From Lachnospiraceae bacterium (GTDB taxonomy: Bacteria; Bacillota; Clostridia; Lachnospirales; Lachnospiraceae), in NCBI GenBank assembly GCA_022793065.1, contig JAAWCE010000027.1:1-64000 (forward strand): a stretch of DNA of 64,000 bases, given 5' to 3'. Of the stretch, positions 17,558 through 25,718 are shown piece after piece. A program made the translations under genes and the position numbers. The notes under the pieces are model-generated. The model searched no databases. It was not told where the DNA came from and was given only the letters and a program-made list of their open reading frames with translations. Within the stretch, counting starts at the first letter, position 1; each line of letters begins with the position of its first letter.

Positions 17558-18076
17558 ATGATACATTATATATATATGGATATGTTATCCATGATACAGT
17601 ATCTTCCCTATGGAATGATGGTAGGGATTCCCATAATTGCCATTCTTATGTATGTGGTATGCAAAATGGGAAAGTGTGAAAATATGAAACCGGCAGCAAT
17701 GTTGCCGGTTGTTTTCTTTGGCTTTTATTTTGCCATGATGATTGTGATTACCTTTCTGTCAAGGGAGAGTGGCAGCAGAAACGGCATGGATTTAAAGCTT
17801 TTTTCCACCTGGGGAATTAATACCAGAAATAACGCTTATGTGGTGGAGAATGTGTTGTTGTTTATTCCGTATGGCTTTTTCGGCAGTCTGGCGTTTGGCA
17901 GGTTAAGGCATTTCTTTGCCAGCCTGGCTTTGGGAACGGCCACCAGTCTAGGAATTGAATGTATGCAGCTTGCAACCGGTCGGGGATTTTTTCAGACAGA
18001 CGACATATGGACAAATGTGTTGGGAACCATCATAGGTTTTTGGATGTTTCGTCTTATTTTTCGTAAGAAAGTCTGA
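17558..18076 (+). CDS. VanZ-like family membrane protein
   Basis: A 172-residue membrane protein with about four hydrophobic segments and the VanZ-like pattern: LFSTWGINTRNNAYVVENVLLFIPYGFFGSL, IECMQLATGRGFFQTDDIWTNVLGTIIGFW. VanZ raises teicoplanin resistance in enterococci, but most VanZ-like proteins are chromosomal and of unknown role, so no resistance is implied. ATG 17558 has GGAGAG nine bases upstream; the track start at GTG 17525 adds 11 residues without support. It converges on nrdR with a shared terminator between. Confidence 0.85.
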   Translation: MIHYIYMDMLSMIQYLPYGMMVGIPIIAILMYVVCKMGKCENMKPAAMLPVVFFGFYFAMMIVITFLSRESGSRNGMDLKLFSTWGINTRNNAYVVENVLLFIPYGFFGSLAFGRLRHFFASLALGTATSLGIECMQLATGRGFFQTDDIWTNVLGTIIGFWMFRLIFRKKV

Positions 18077-18098
18077 CAAGCTTAAATGTAGTGTGAAT

Positions 18099-18132
18099 AT
18101 AAAAAGAGACGGAATATGCCGTCTCTTTTTAT
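18099..18132. terminator. Bidirectional terminator between the VanZ-like gene and nrdR
   Basis: A 14-bp stem (ATAAAAAGAGACGG and its complement) surrounds a six-base loop between convergent genes. The A and T flanks serve both directions. Confidence 0.9.
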
Positions 18133-18145
18133 ATATGAAAGTATA

Positions 18146-18598
18146 TTAGGATTCAAGCAGTTTTTTAAGTTCATCCATAAAGGTATTGACATCTTTAAAT
18201 TCTCTGTACACTGAGGCAAAACGCACATATGCCACAGGGTCCAAATCTTTTAATTTGTTCATGAGCAATTCCCCGATCATCTGGCTGGATATTTCCTTTT
18301 CCCCCAAACTGAAAATTTCGTTTTCCACTTCGTCCGCCAGCAGAGCTATTTGCTGTGCACTGACAGGTCTTTTGTGGCAGGCGCGGATAAGTCCGCCTTC
18401 AATTTTGGAGCGGTCATAGGTTTCCCGGTTGTTGTCTTTTTTTATAACAATCAAGGGAATGGTCTCGATTTTCTCATAGGTGGTAAATCGTTTTCCACAC
18501 TCGTCACAAACCCGCCGACGGCGAATGGAATTGTTATCCTCTGCCGGTCTTGAATCAATGACTCTTGTATTTTCATGGTTACAAAAGGGACATTTCAT
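18146..18598 (-). CDS. nrdR: Transcriptional repressor NrdR
   Basis: NrdR senses ATP and dATP and represses ribonucleotide reductase operons. The 150-residue length is standard. The N-terminus MKCPFCNHENTRVIDSRP contains the first half of the zinc ribbon (CPFC), completed by CDECGKRF, followed by an ATP-cone (IVIKKDNNRETYDRSKIEGGL). The ORF track adds nine residues; the zinc-ribbon methionine has GGAGGAA upstream and is the true start. A TTGACA lies upstream on this strand at 18670-18675, inside the end of the next gene. Confidence 0.96.
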   Translation of the reverse strand: MKCPFCNHENTRVIDSRPAEDNNSIRRRRVCDECGKRFTTYEKIETIPLIVIKKDNNRETYDRSKIEGGLIRACHKRPVSAQQIALLADEVENEIFSLGEKEISSQMIGELLMNKLKDLDPVAYVRFASVYREFKDVNTFMDELKKLLES

Positions 18599-18658
18599 GA
18601 AGTTTCCTCCGCCGTATGGCTGCACCGTAATATTTATACTTCTATTAACGTATCATAT

Positions 18659-18892
18659 TCAGCAGTGAATGTCAACGAGAATAATATCAGGTCCTATTTG
18701 TCTGATATCTTTATACGGAATTACGATATTTGGTTCACAGTTTAGGAAACCCAGTATGCGATTGCAGCCCGGAACCATAATTTTGCAGATACAGCCGGTG
18801 CACTGGTCAAATTCCATGTCACAGACCCGGCCAAGTTTTCTGCAATCTTTTATGTTGATGACATCTTTACATCTTAATTCTGAAAAAAGCAT
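18659..18892 (-). CDS. YlmC/YmxH family PRC-barrel protein
   Basis: A 77-residue PRC-barrel protein of the YlmC/YmxH sporulation-associated family, recognised from LRCKDVINIKDCRKLGRVCDMEFD and IVIPYKDIRQIGPDIILVDI. The biochemical role of the family is not known. GGGAG lies seven bases before ATG 18892. The track ORF extends 40 residues further with hydrophobic sequence that is not part of the family, so that part is rejected. It is divergent from sigG, consistent with a sporulation link. Several cysteines in the middle (CTGCICKIMVPGC) are unusual for the family. Confidence 0.8.
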   Translation of the reverse strand: MLFSELRCKDVINIKDCRKLGRVCDMEFDQCTGCICKIMVPGCNRILGFLNCEPNIVIPYKDIRQIGPDIILVDIHC

Positions 18893-19125
18893 TTCTTTCA
18901 TCTCCCAAAGTGTTCTGCCCTCTTTATTACAAATATGCGGAAGGTCAATAAATGATAACAAAAATATCAAACTCAAAGCAGAGAGGGGAATATTTTCCGG
19001 CGTGGGGCACATACTAGCATTAAGTTAAGAGGCTCAATGTGCCGGCTGAACTGTACCGGCCGCAGAGAGAAGAATAACAGTCGCACCGACACAGGAATCT
19101 GTATAGAAATGAGGAAAGAAAAGAA

Positions 19126-19905
19126 ATGACACAGGGTAAAGTGGAAATCTGCGGAGTAAATACTTCCAAACTACCATTGCTGAAAACGGAGGAGAAGGAG
19201 GCGCTTTTCCAACAAATTGAGGCCGGGGACACAAAGGCACGAGAAGCTTATATAGAAGGGAATCTGCGTCTTGTGCTCAGTGTCATTAAACGGTTTTCTT
19301 CCAGCAATGAGAATGTGGACGACCTGTTTCAGATCGGATGCATCGGACTCATCAAGGCCATAGATAATTTCGACTCATCCCTGAATGTAAAATTTTCAAC
19401 CTATGCGGTCCCCATGATTATAGGAGAGATCAGGCGTTTTTTGCGGGACAACAGCACCATGCGCGTTTCCCGTTCTCTCAAGGACACCGCCTATAAGGCA
19501 ATTTATGCAAGAGAGTCCCTGACCAGGAAAAACCTGAAGGAACCCTCCATCGAAGAAATTGCCACTGAAATAGGTATTTCCAAAGAGGATATTGCCTATG
19601 CACTGGATGCAATTCAGAATCCAATGAGCTTATATGAGCCCATTTTTACCGATGGGGGCGATACCCTTTATGTTATGGACCAGATCAGCGATAAGAAAAA
19701 CAGAGAAGAAACCTGGGTGGAACAACTTTCTTTAAGCGAAGCAATGAAAAGGCTCAACGACAGGGAACATGAAATTATCTCCATGCGTTTTTTTGAGGGC
19801 AAGACACAAATGGAAGTTGCCGAAGCAATCGGTATTTCCCAGGCTCAGGTTTCCCGTTTGGAGAAAAACGCCCTTCGCGCTATGCGAAATTATCTCACCG
19901 CCTAA
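19126..19905 (+). CDS. sigG: Forespore sigma factor sigma-G
   Basis: Sigma-G drives late forespore gene expression. The 259 residues begin with the family-specific KVEICGVNTSKLPLL, followed by region 2 (EGNLRLVLSVIKRF, FSTYAVPMIIGEIRRFLRDN) and the forespore hallmark MRVSRSLKDTAYKA. Region 4 ends with a helix-turn-helix (TQMEVAEAIGISQAQVSRLEK). The spoIIGA-sigE-sigG order is conserved in endospore formers; here three genes are inserted between sigE and sigG. The 230 bases upstream should hold a sigma-F promoter, but I could not pick one with confidence. Confidence 0.96.
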   Translation: MTQGKVEICGVNTSKLPLLKTEEKEALFQQIEAGDTKAREAYIEGNLRLVLSVIKRFSSSNENVDDLFQIGCIGLIKAIDNFDSSLNVKFSTYAVPMIIGEIRRFLRDNSTMRVSRSLKDTAYKAIYARESLTRKNLKEPSIEEIATEIGISKEDIAYALDAIQNPMSLYEPIFTDGGDTLYVMDQISDKKNREETWVEQLSLSEAMKRLNDREHEIISMRFFEGKTQMEVAEAIGISQAQVSRLEKNALRAMRNYLTA

Positions 19906-19926
19906 AGGGATGTATGTAGAGGGCTG

Positions 19927-21258
19927 TCAGTCCTGATGCTTTTTAAGAAAGCGAAACAGATATACCAGATAGAGAACTCCAAGGGTCAACTGGCTGACAA
20001 GCAGTCCCCAGAGATATCCGGTGATTCCAAAATGAGGAATTGCCAGAAGGACAAAGCACAGACGCAGCAGCATACAGATTACATTCATGGTAAAAATATG
20101 TCCCGCCATACCCAGGCCCTGAAGGATACTGGACAATGTGGTGTCCAGGTAGAGGAAAGGACAGAGGAAACCCAGGGTGGTGATAAAATATCCGGCCAGG
20201 GGGCTGTGGAATAGAGAGGTTCCCATCCATCTGCCCAGTAAGACAAAAATGCCCATGCAGATAAATCCTAACAGACCACAGTATTTTACCGTTCGCAGCG
20301 CGGCCCTTTTTACGGATTTCATATCTCCCAAAGCATAGCTTTCTGAAATCATAGGAAGGAGAAGCACGGCCAAGGATCCGGTCAAAGCGTTTGGAAAGAA
20401 GATAAAAGGCATTGCCATACCAGTGAGTACACCGTATACGCTGAGAGCGGTTACTTTGTCATATCCATAAAGCCTGAGCCGTGAGGGAATGGAGATGGAT
20501 TCCACACTTTGCAGCAGGTTTAAAATGATGCGGTTGGCGGTTAAGGGCAGGGCCATAGCAAGCAATTTGCCGTACAGCATCCTGGCGGTTTCTGTGCCCG
20601 GCTGTAGCAGGGAGAACATTTGCTTCCTGGGGGATAAGGCAAGCACCGCCATAAGCATTGAGAAAAATTCCCCAATGGTAAGTCCTAAAATTGCTATGCC
20701 AATGGAAGGCGTCCGGCCCTGGGACAGACTGTGGATGGAAATTATGTATACGCTGCCCACTCTGACTATTTGTTCTAAAAGCTGGGAACCCGCAGGGATA
20801 CCGGCTTTTTTGATGCCATAGAAATAGCCGTTGAAACAAGCGTGGATAGCGCTTAAGGGAACGGAAAAGGACAAAATGCGCAGCATGGAAGCAGTGCGCG
20901 CTTCATGTAACAGTCGAATGGAAATGGGTTCCGCGAAAAAATACAGAACGGCGTTACACAATAAGGACAATGGCAGGGAAAGACTTAGTCCTAACAGAAC
21001 AGGGCGGAAGGACGGGCGTCTCTGGGTAGCGGTCTGTTCGGCTACCAGTTTGGAAATGGCAGTCTGGTAGCCGGCTGCAGTCAGCGAAAAGGATAGGGAG
21101 AGCACAGGACTCAGTAATTGGTAGATACCCATTTCTTCTTCTCCGAACAGACGGGAAAGATAGATTCTGTAGAAGAACCCAATGAGCCGGCTGATAAATC
21201 CGGTGGCGGTCAAAATGAAGGTACCTACAATCAGGGGATGACGTTGTCTTACTTTCAT
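19927..21258 (-). CDS. SpoVB/MurJ-like polysaccharide flippase
   Basis: A 443-residue integral membrane protein with about 12-14 hydrophobic segments. Its N-terminus (GTFILTATGFISRLIGFFYRIYLSRLFGEEEMGIYQL) matches the MVF superfamily, to which SpoVB, YtgP and MurJ belong. These export lipid-linked sugars; SpoVB acts in spore cortex synthesis. The gene lies next to sigG on the opposite strand and ends 21 bases after it, so the two converge. The sporulation role is inferred from sequence and location; a vegetative lipid II flippase is the alternative. Confidence 0.85.
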   Translation of the reverse strand: MKVRQRHPLIVGTFILTATGFISRLIGFFYRIYLSRLFGEEEMGIYQLLSPVLSLSFSLTAAGYQTAISKLVAEQTATQRRPSFRPVLLGLSLSLPLSLLCNAVLYFFAEPISIRLLHEARTASMLRILSFSVPLSAIHACFNGYFYGIKKAGIPAGSQLLEQIVRVGSVYIISIHSLSQGRTPSIGIAILGLTIGEFFSMLMAVLALSPRKQMFSLLQPGTETARMLYGKLLAMALPLTANRIILNLLQSVESISIPSRLRLYGYDKVTALSVYGVLTGMAMPFIFFPNALTGSLAVLLLPMISESYALGDMKSVKRAALRTVKYCGLLGFICMGIFVLLGRWMGTSLFHSPLAGYFITTLGFLCPFLYLDTTLSSILQGLGMAGHIFTMNVICMLLRLCFVLLAIPHFGITGYLWGLLVSQLTLGVLYLVYLFRFLKKHQD

Positions 21259-21469
21259 AACTTTTATAACCTTTATTTCTCTGAGCCACAGCCGGCGCCG
21301 TGATAATATTTGTGGCGGGCTGTCGCTTTTTCATTATTATATTCCCCTGAGATGGTTGACAGAACAATAAGGAAATGATACACTCCTGTTAAAATTTGGG
21401 CAGACTTCCGATAAAATAAAATTTCAGCTTTAGAAGAAAGAGAGGAAGCTGCGGCAAAGGGGGATAAAA

Positions 21470-22630
21470 ATGATTTACTTAGATAATGCGGCCACTACAA
21501 AAACTTTGCCGGAGGTGGTGGAGGCCATGCTGCCGTTTTTTATGGAGAATTATGGGAATCCCAGCGCTTTATATGCTTCCGGCATTGCCGGTAAAAAGGC
21601 CGTCAATCAAGCCAGGAGAGATGTTGCAGAGGTGATAGGGGCAAAGCCGGAAGAGATCTATTTTACATCCGGAGGCACGGAGGCGGATAATTGGGCGCTG
21701 ACGGGGGTTGTGGAAAGTTATCGGCAAAAAGGCAGACATATCATTACCACGAAAATCGAGCACGCCGCCATTTTGCGTACCTGTGAGGCCCTTGAGAGGA
21801 AAGGGGTGGAGGTGACTTATCTGGATGTGGATGAGGAGGGCGTGATAGATTTGGGGCAGTTGGAAGCGGCTATTCGTCCGGACACCATATTGATCAGCAT
21901 AATGTTTGCCAACAATGAAATCGGTACGCTGGAGCCTGTGGCAAAAATTGGCAGACTTGCGAGAAAACGGGGCGTTTTGTTTCATACGGACGCGGTGCAG
22001 GCTTTTGGTCAGATACCCATTTGTGCGGAAGAGCTGGGGGTGGACCTTTTAAGTGCCAGCGCACATAAACTCAATGGGCCCAAAGGGGTTGGAATACTTT
22101 ATATTCGGACAGGGATAAAGCTGGGCGCTTCTTTCCATGGCGGAGGGCAGGAGCGGAATCGAAGGGCGGGAACGGAAAATGTGCCGGGGATTGTAGGGTT
22201 TGGCCGGGCAGCCCTGTGGGCTTTACATACGATGGAACAAAGGGCAGCAGCGGAGAAAAGACTTCGGGAATATTTGATTGAAAGAATAGAAGCGGAAATT
22301 CCTTGCTGCCGTCTTAACGGTCACAGAGAAAAAAGACTTCCGAATAATGTAAATTTTTCATTTATGCAGGTGGAAGGAGAGGCGCTGCTTGTGATGCTGG
22401 ATATGAAGGGAATCTGTGCTTCCGGTGGTTCTGCATGTACTTCCGGCACCGCCAATGCTTCTCATGTGCTGCGAGCCATAGGATTGAAGGAGGATGAGGC
22501 CAGAGGATCTCTTCGGCTTACGCCTTCCTGGGAAAATACGAAAGAGGAAATGGATGTTGTGGTGGACCATTTAAAACAAATAGTGGCAAAATTGCGTAGG
22601 CTGACCTCCGCGTTGCCGTCAACGGAGTGA
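21470..22630 (+). CDS. Cysteine desulfurase (NifS/IscS family)
   Basis: A PLP enzyme that takes sulfur from cysteine and passes it on for Fe-S cluster or tRNA thiolation. The 386 residues start MIYLDNAATTKTLPEVVEAM; the PLP lysine is in SASAHKLNGPKGVG and the sulfur-carrying cysteine in SGGSACTSGTANASHVL. The length and loop are of the IscS/NifS (group I) type. Neither a scaffold gene (iscU/nifU) nor thiI is adjacent, so its acceptor cannot be named from context. TTGACA at 21356 may belong to its promoter, but the -10 is weak. Confidence 0.93.
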   Translation: MIYLDNAATTKTLPEVVEAMLPFFMENYGNPSALYASGIAGKKAVNQARRDVAEVIGAKPEEIYFTSGGTEADNWALTGVVESYRQKGRHIITTKIEHAAILRTCEALERKGVEVTYLDVDEEGVIDLGQLEAAIRPDTILISIMFANNEIGTLEPVAKIGRLARKRGVLFHTDAVQAFGQIPICAEELGVDLLSASAHKLNGPKGVGILYIRTGIKLGASFHGGGQERNRRAGTENVPGIVGFGRAALWALHTMEQRAAAEKRLREYLIERIEAEIPCCRLNGHREKRLPNNVNFSFMQVEGEALLVMLDMKGICASGGSACTSGTANASHVLRAIGLKEDEARGSLRLTPSWENTKEEMDVVVDHLKQIVAKLRRLTSALPSTE

Positions 22631-22677
22631 TCAGTAACAAGGATTTTGCAGAATCAGGAAAAAACTGTAAATAGGGA

Positions 22678-22706
22678 TAGATTTCATGGGGAAAATAAGC
22701 TATAAT
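22678..22706 (+). promoter_or_regulatory. Candidate promoter for the HD-GYP gene
   Basis: TAGATT and a perfect TATAAT are 17 bases apart, about 40 bases before the start codon. The -35 is only a partial match. Confidence 0.5.
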
Positions 22707-22748
22707 GAAAAGAGACTCTTAAGATGCTGATGAGTATTGGAGAAGCCA

Positions 22749-23846
22749 GTGATACGAAGAAGATATATAAGTACAAGAGCTTTAAAAGATGGTATGGTGA
22801 TTGACCAGGCGATTATGGACAAGACTGGCCGTATTTTGATTGCCCGAAAGACAACGCTGGATGATTTTCTGATTGACGCATTAAAGAAAATGGGCATATC
22901 CGCCGTGTATATTCGGGAGGGCGAGGAAGATCCGGAAGAGGCTATAGTTGAGACTTTGCCGGAAGTGCAGGAGAAAATAGAGAAGTTAAAGGTGGCGGAC
23001 CGTGCAAGAGTGGATTTATCCGAAAGCGTGAAAAAGCGCGTAACAGAGGGAATTAAATTTCTATACAGCCACACGGCGTCAGTGGATCTGACAAACAAGG
23101 CTGCAAGCGTGACGGGGAATTTAATGGATTCCATTATGGAAAATGATGCAGTGGCGCTGAATATAGACGCATTGAAGGTCAGCGATGAGTATACGTTTAA
23201 ACATAGTGTGGATGTGGCGGCCATATCCATGCTTATTGCAAAGAAAAGCGGTTTTTCGGAGGCGGAGATTGAAAAGATCGGTATGGCTGGGCTGCTGCAT
23301 GATGTGGGCAAGTCCAAGATACCAAACCAGGTTTTGAATAAGGCGGGGAAATTGACCGAAGAGGAATTTGGGATTATGAAAAAACATTCCTTTTATGGCT
23401 ATCAAATTTTGAAAGAGAAAAAAGATATCCCCCAGGATGTGTTGTTTGGAGTGCTGCAGCATCATGAAAAAATAAATGGAAAAGGCTATCCCATGGGGGT
23501 GTCGGCAGAACAAATTTCCGATTTTGCCAAGATTTTGTCTATTGCGGACATTTATGACGCCCTTGTGACGGAGCGGCCCTATAAAAAGGCGTTTTCTCAA
23601 CAGGATGCCATTGAGATGATTATGGCTAAGACGGACGAGCTTGATATTAATTATATGAGGGATTTTCTTGCGATTATCATTTTATATCCTGTGGACAGTG
23701 TGGTTACACTGAGCAATGGGGAGAAGGCGAAGGTAGTGGCAAATAATCCCCAGTATCCTTTACGGCCTAAAGTGGTGGGATTGAAAACGGGAATGACTTA
23801 TGATTTGTCCAACGATATCAAATGTGCAAGTCTGATTATTGAGTGA
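22749..23846 (+). CDS. HD-GYP domain phosphodiesterase
   Basis: HD-GYP proteins usually hydrolyse cyclic di-GMP. From GTG 22749 the protein has 365 residues. The first 130 or so resemble the DUF3391-like region seen before many HD-GYP domains (TRALKDGMVIDQAIMDKTGRILIARK). The HD-GYP domain contains LLHDVGKSKIP (HD) and HHEKINGKGYP (HHExxNGxGYP), so metal-binding and catalytic residues are kept. GGAG sits six bases before GTG 22749; the TTG used in the track overlaps that site. It precedes a two-component pair, but the gap and lack of overlap do not prove a shared operon. Confidence 0.9.
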   Translation: MIRRRYISTRALKDGMVIDQAIMDKTGRILIARKTTLDDFLIDALKKMGISAVYIREGEEDPEEAIVETLPEVQEKIEKLKVADRARVDLSESVKKRVTEGIKFLYSHTASVDLTNKAASVTGNLMDSIMENDAVALNIDALKVSDEYTFKHSVDVAAISMLIAKKSGFSEAEIEKIGMAGLLHDVGKSKIPNQVLNKAGKLTEEEFGIMKKHSFYGYQILKEKKDIPQDVLFGVLQHHEKINGKGYPMGVSAEQISDFAKILSIADIYDALVTERPYKKAFSQQDAIEMIMAKTDELDINYMRDFLAIIILYPVDSVVTLSNGEKAKVVANNPQYPLRPKVVGLKTGMTYDLSNDIKCASLIIE

Positions 23847-23893
23847 TGTGCCGGTCTGACAGAGGAATCAGGGGATATGCAAAGGGTGTAACG

Positions 23894-24577
23894 ATGAAAT
23901 ATAAATTGTTGGTGGTGGAAGATGATGGAGTGATTGCGGAAGAGGTGAAACATCATCTGGAAAAGTGGGGGTATGAGGTAAGGTGCGTGCAGGATTTTCA
24001 AAATGTTATGGGAGAATTTGCCGCCTGGGGACCTCAGTTGGTGCTAATGGACATCGGCCTCCCTTTTTTTAATGGTTATTATTGGTGCGCGCAGATTCGG
24101 CAGGTTTCTCAGGTGCCGATTATTTTTGTGTCTTCTGCCGGTGATAATATGAATATTGTAATGGCCGTAAATATGGGTGGGGATGATTTTGTGACAAAGC
24201 CCTTTGAATTGGAGGTATTGGCTGCCAAAATCCAGGCAATGCTGCGCAGGACATATGCGTTTCGGGGACAAACGAATGTGATGGAATATGATGGTATGGT
24301 TTTGGATTTAACGGATGCTGTGCTTTATGTAAACGAGGAAAAACTGGATTTGACCAAAAATGAATTTCGTATTCTGCAGATTTTATTTGAGAATGCTGGA
24401 AAGACAGTGTCAAGAGAAGCCATTATGAAGCGATTGTGGGATAACGATTGTTTTGTAGACGACAATACCTTAACGGTAAATATGACAAGATTAAGGAAAA
24501 AACTGGAGGCCGTGGAGCGAGGACAGATGATTCACACGAAAAAGGGATTGGGATATTGCATCGGAGAAGTGGGATGA
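23894..24577 (+). CDS. OmpR/BceR-type response regulator
   Basis: A 227-residue regulator with an N-terminal receiver domain (phosphorylation aspartate in LVLMDIGLPFFNGYYWC) and a C-terminal winged helix (LTKNEFRILQILFENAGKTVSREAIMKRLWDNDCFVDDNTLTVNMTRLRKKL). The pattern is that of BceR-like regulators of cell-envelope antibiotic responses. The ORF track adds 17 residues; MKYKLLVVEDDG is the natural start. The stop overlaps the kinase start by ATGA, so the pair is coupled. Confidence 0.93.
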   Translation: MKYKLLVVEDDGVIAEEVKHHLEKWGYEVRCVQDFQNVMGEFAAWGPQLVLMDIGLPFFNGYYWCAQIRQVSQVPIIFVSSAGDNMNIVMAVNMGGDDFVTKPFELEVLAAKIQAMLRRTYAFRGQTNVMEYDGMVLDLTDAVLYVNEEKLDLTKNEFRILQILFENAGKTVSREAIMKRLWDNDCFVDDNTLTVNMTRLRKKLEAVERGQMIHTKKGLGYCIGEVG

Positions 24578-25626
24578 GATTTTGGATTCGATATATAAAA
24601 CAGTACAGGGGAGTATTGTTCCTCTATATGGCGACGATTTTTTTATTTGTAAGTGTGGGTTCTCTCTACCATTTTGAAAATTTGGAAAATCTTTTCTATG
24701 CTTCGTACCTGACTTTGGTGATATGGGCAGGGGCGGGTTTTTGTTATGGTTTGAAATATGTGAAAAAGAGCAGGCAGCTTGAGGAATTGTATTTCAATCT
24801 GACATGCGCCAAAGATGTGTTGGCGGAAATAGAATGTTCCATTGGGGAAAAAGGAATAGAGGATGCAGGATCTTTTGCGGAAGCCCAATGGATGCTTCTT
24901 TTGCGCGTCAGGGAAGCATTGTATCAAAGTAATCTGAAATGGGAGGAAAAGTCTGCGGACTATAAAGATTATTATCTTATGTGGACCCATCAGATTAAAA
25001 CGCCCATTTCCGCACTGAAGTTAATTTTGGAGAGAAATGAATCTCTGGGCAGGGATAGTTTTCTGATGCGGGAAGAATTGTTTAAGATAGAACAGTATGT
25101 GGAGATGGTGCTGACCTTTCAACGTCTTGACAGTATGGCGTCGGATTTGGTATTGGAGGAATATGATTTGTACTCTCTGATGAAAAAGGCGGTAAAGAAG
25201 TATTCCGTGCTGTTTATCAATAAGGGATTGGGCCTGGATTTACAGGAAACTCCGGTAAAAATACTGACGGATGAAAAATGGTTTGTTTTTTGTTTGGAAC
25301 AGATTCTTTCCAACAGTATAAAGTACACCGGAGAGGGTGGAATTACTGTGTATGCGGAAGAGGATTGGGAGAGTGAGAAAGTGAGGCTGTATATCCGAGA
25401 TACGGGAATCGGTATTCATCCGGAAGACTTGCCAAGGATTTTTGAGAAAGGTTTTACCGGGTATAACGGAAGAATAGAGCATAAATCTACTGGCATTGGG
25501 TTATACCTTTGCCGGCAGATTTTTATCCATCTGGGGATTCGTATGAAAGTGGAAAGCAGGGAGGGAGAGGGTACTACGGTTATTTTGATTTGGAATCAAA
25601 AAGATTCGGTGTTACAAGCGGATTGA
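24574..25626 (+). CDS. BceS-like intramembrane-sensing histidine kinase
   Basis: A 350-residue kinase with two N-terminal membrane segments and almost no extracellular loop, as in BceS, which senses through a partner ABC transporter. The phospho-acceptor is H139 in THQIKTPISALKLIL, and the ATPase domain has the N box (QILSNSIKYTG) and G boxes (DTGIGI, STGIGLYLCRQI). It is coupled to the regulator by ATGA overlap. No BceAB-type transporter gene lies beside it; the next gene is an SNF2 helicase. Confidence 0.92.
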   Translation: MRFWIRYIKQYRGVLFLYMATIFLFVSVGSLYHFENLENLFYASYLTLVIWAGAGFCYGLKYVKKSRQLEELYFNLTCAKDVLAEIECSIGEKGIEDAGSFAEAQWMLLLRVREALYQSNLKWEEKSADYKDYYLMWTHQIKTPISALKLILERNESLGRDSFLMREELFKIEQYVEMVLTFQRLDSMASDLVLEEYDLYSLMKKAVKKYSVLFINKGLGLDLQETPVKILTDEKWFVFCLEQILSNSIKYTGEGGITVYAEEDWESEKVRLYIRDTGIGIHPEDLPRIFEKGFTGYNGRIEHKSTGIGLYLCRQIFIHLGIRMKVESREGEGTTVILIWNQKDSVLQAD

Positions 25627-25718
25627 TGGGCTAACAAAGATTCAAGCATAACCCAATGCTGTCAGATTGGCGGCGAGGGAGACGAATGAAATAAGCCAAA
25701 TAAAAGGAGAAAGCACAT

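Noticed and set aside
17558-18076. Glycopeptide resistance locus because of the VanZ-like protein and VanRS-like pair
   Set aside because: No vanHAX genes are present, the two loci are 40 kb apart, and VanZ-like and VanRS-like proteins are common housekeeping members in this group.
18893-19012. Longer form of the YlmC-like protein with a hydrophobic N-terminus
   Set aside because: The extra 40 residues do not belong to the family, and the ribosome binding site supports the start at 18892.
18669-19028. 119-residue plus-strand ORF opposite the YlmC-like gene
   Set aside because: Shadow of the minus-strand gene; no ribosome binding site or recognisable family.
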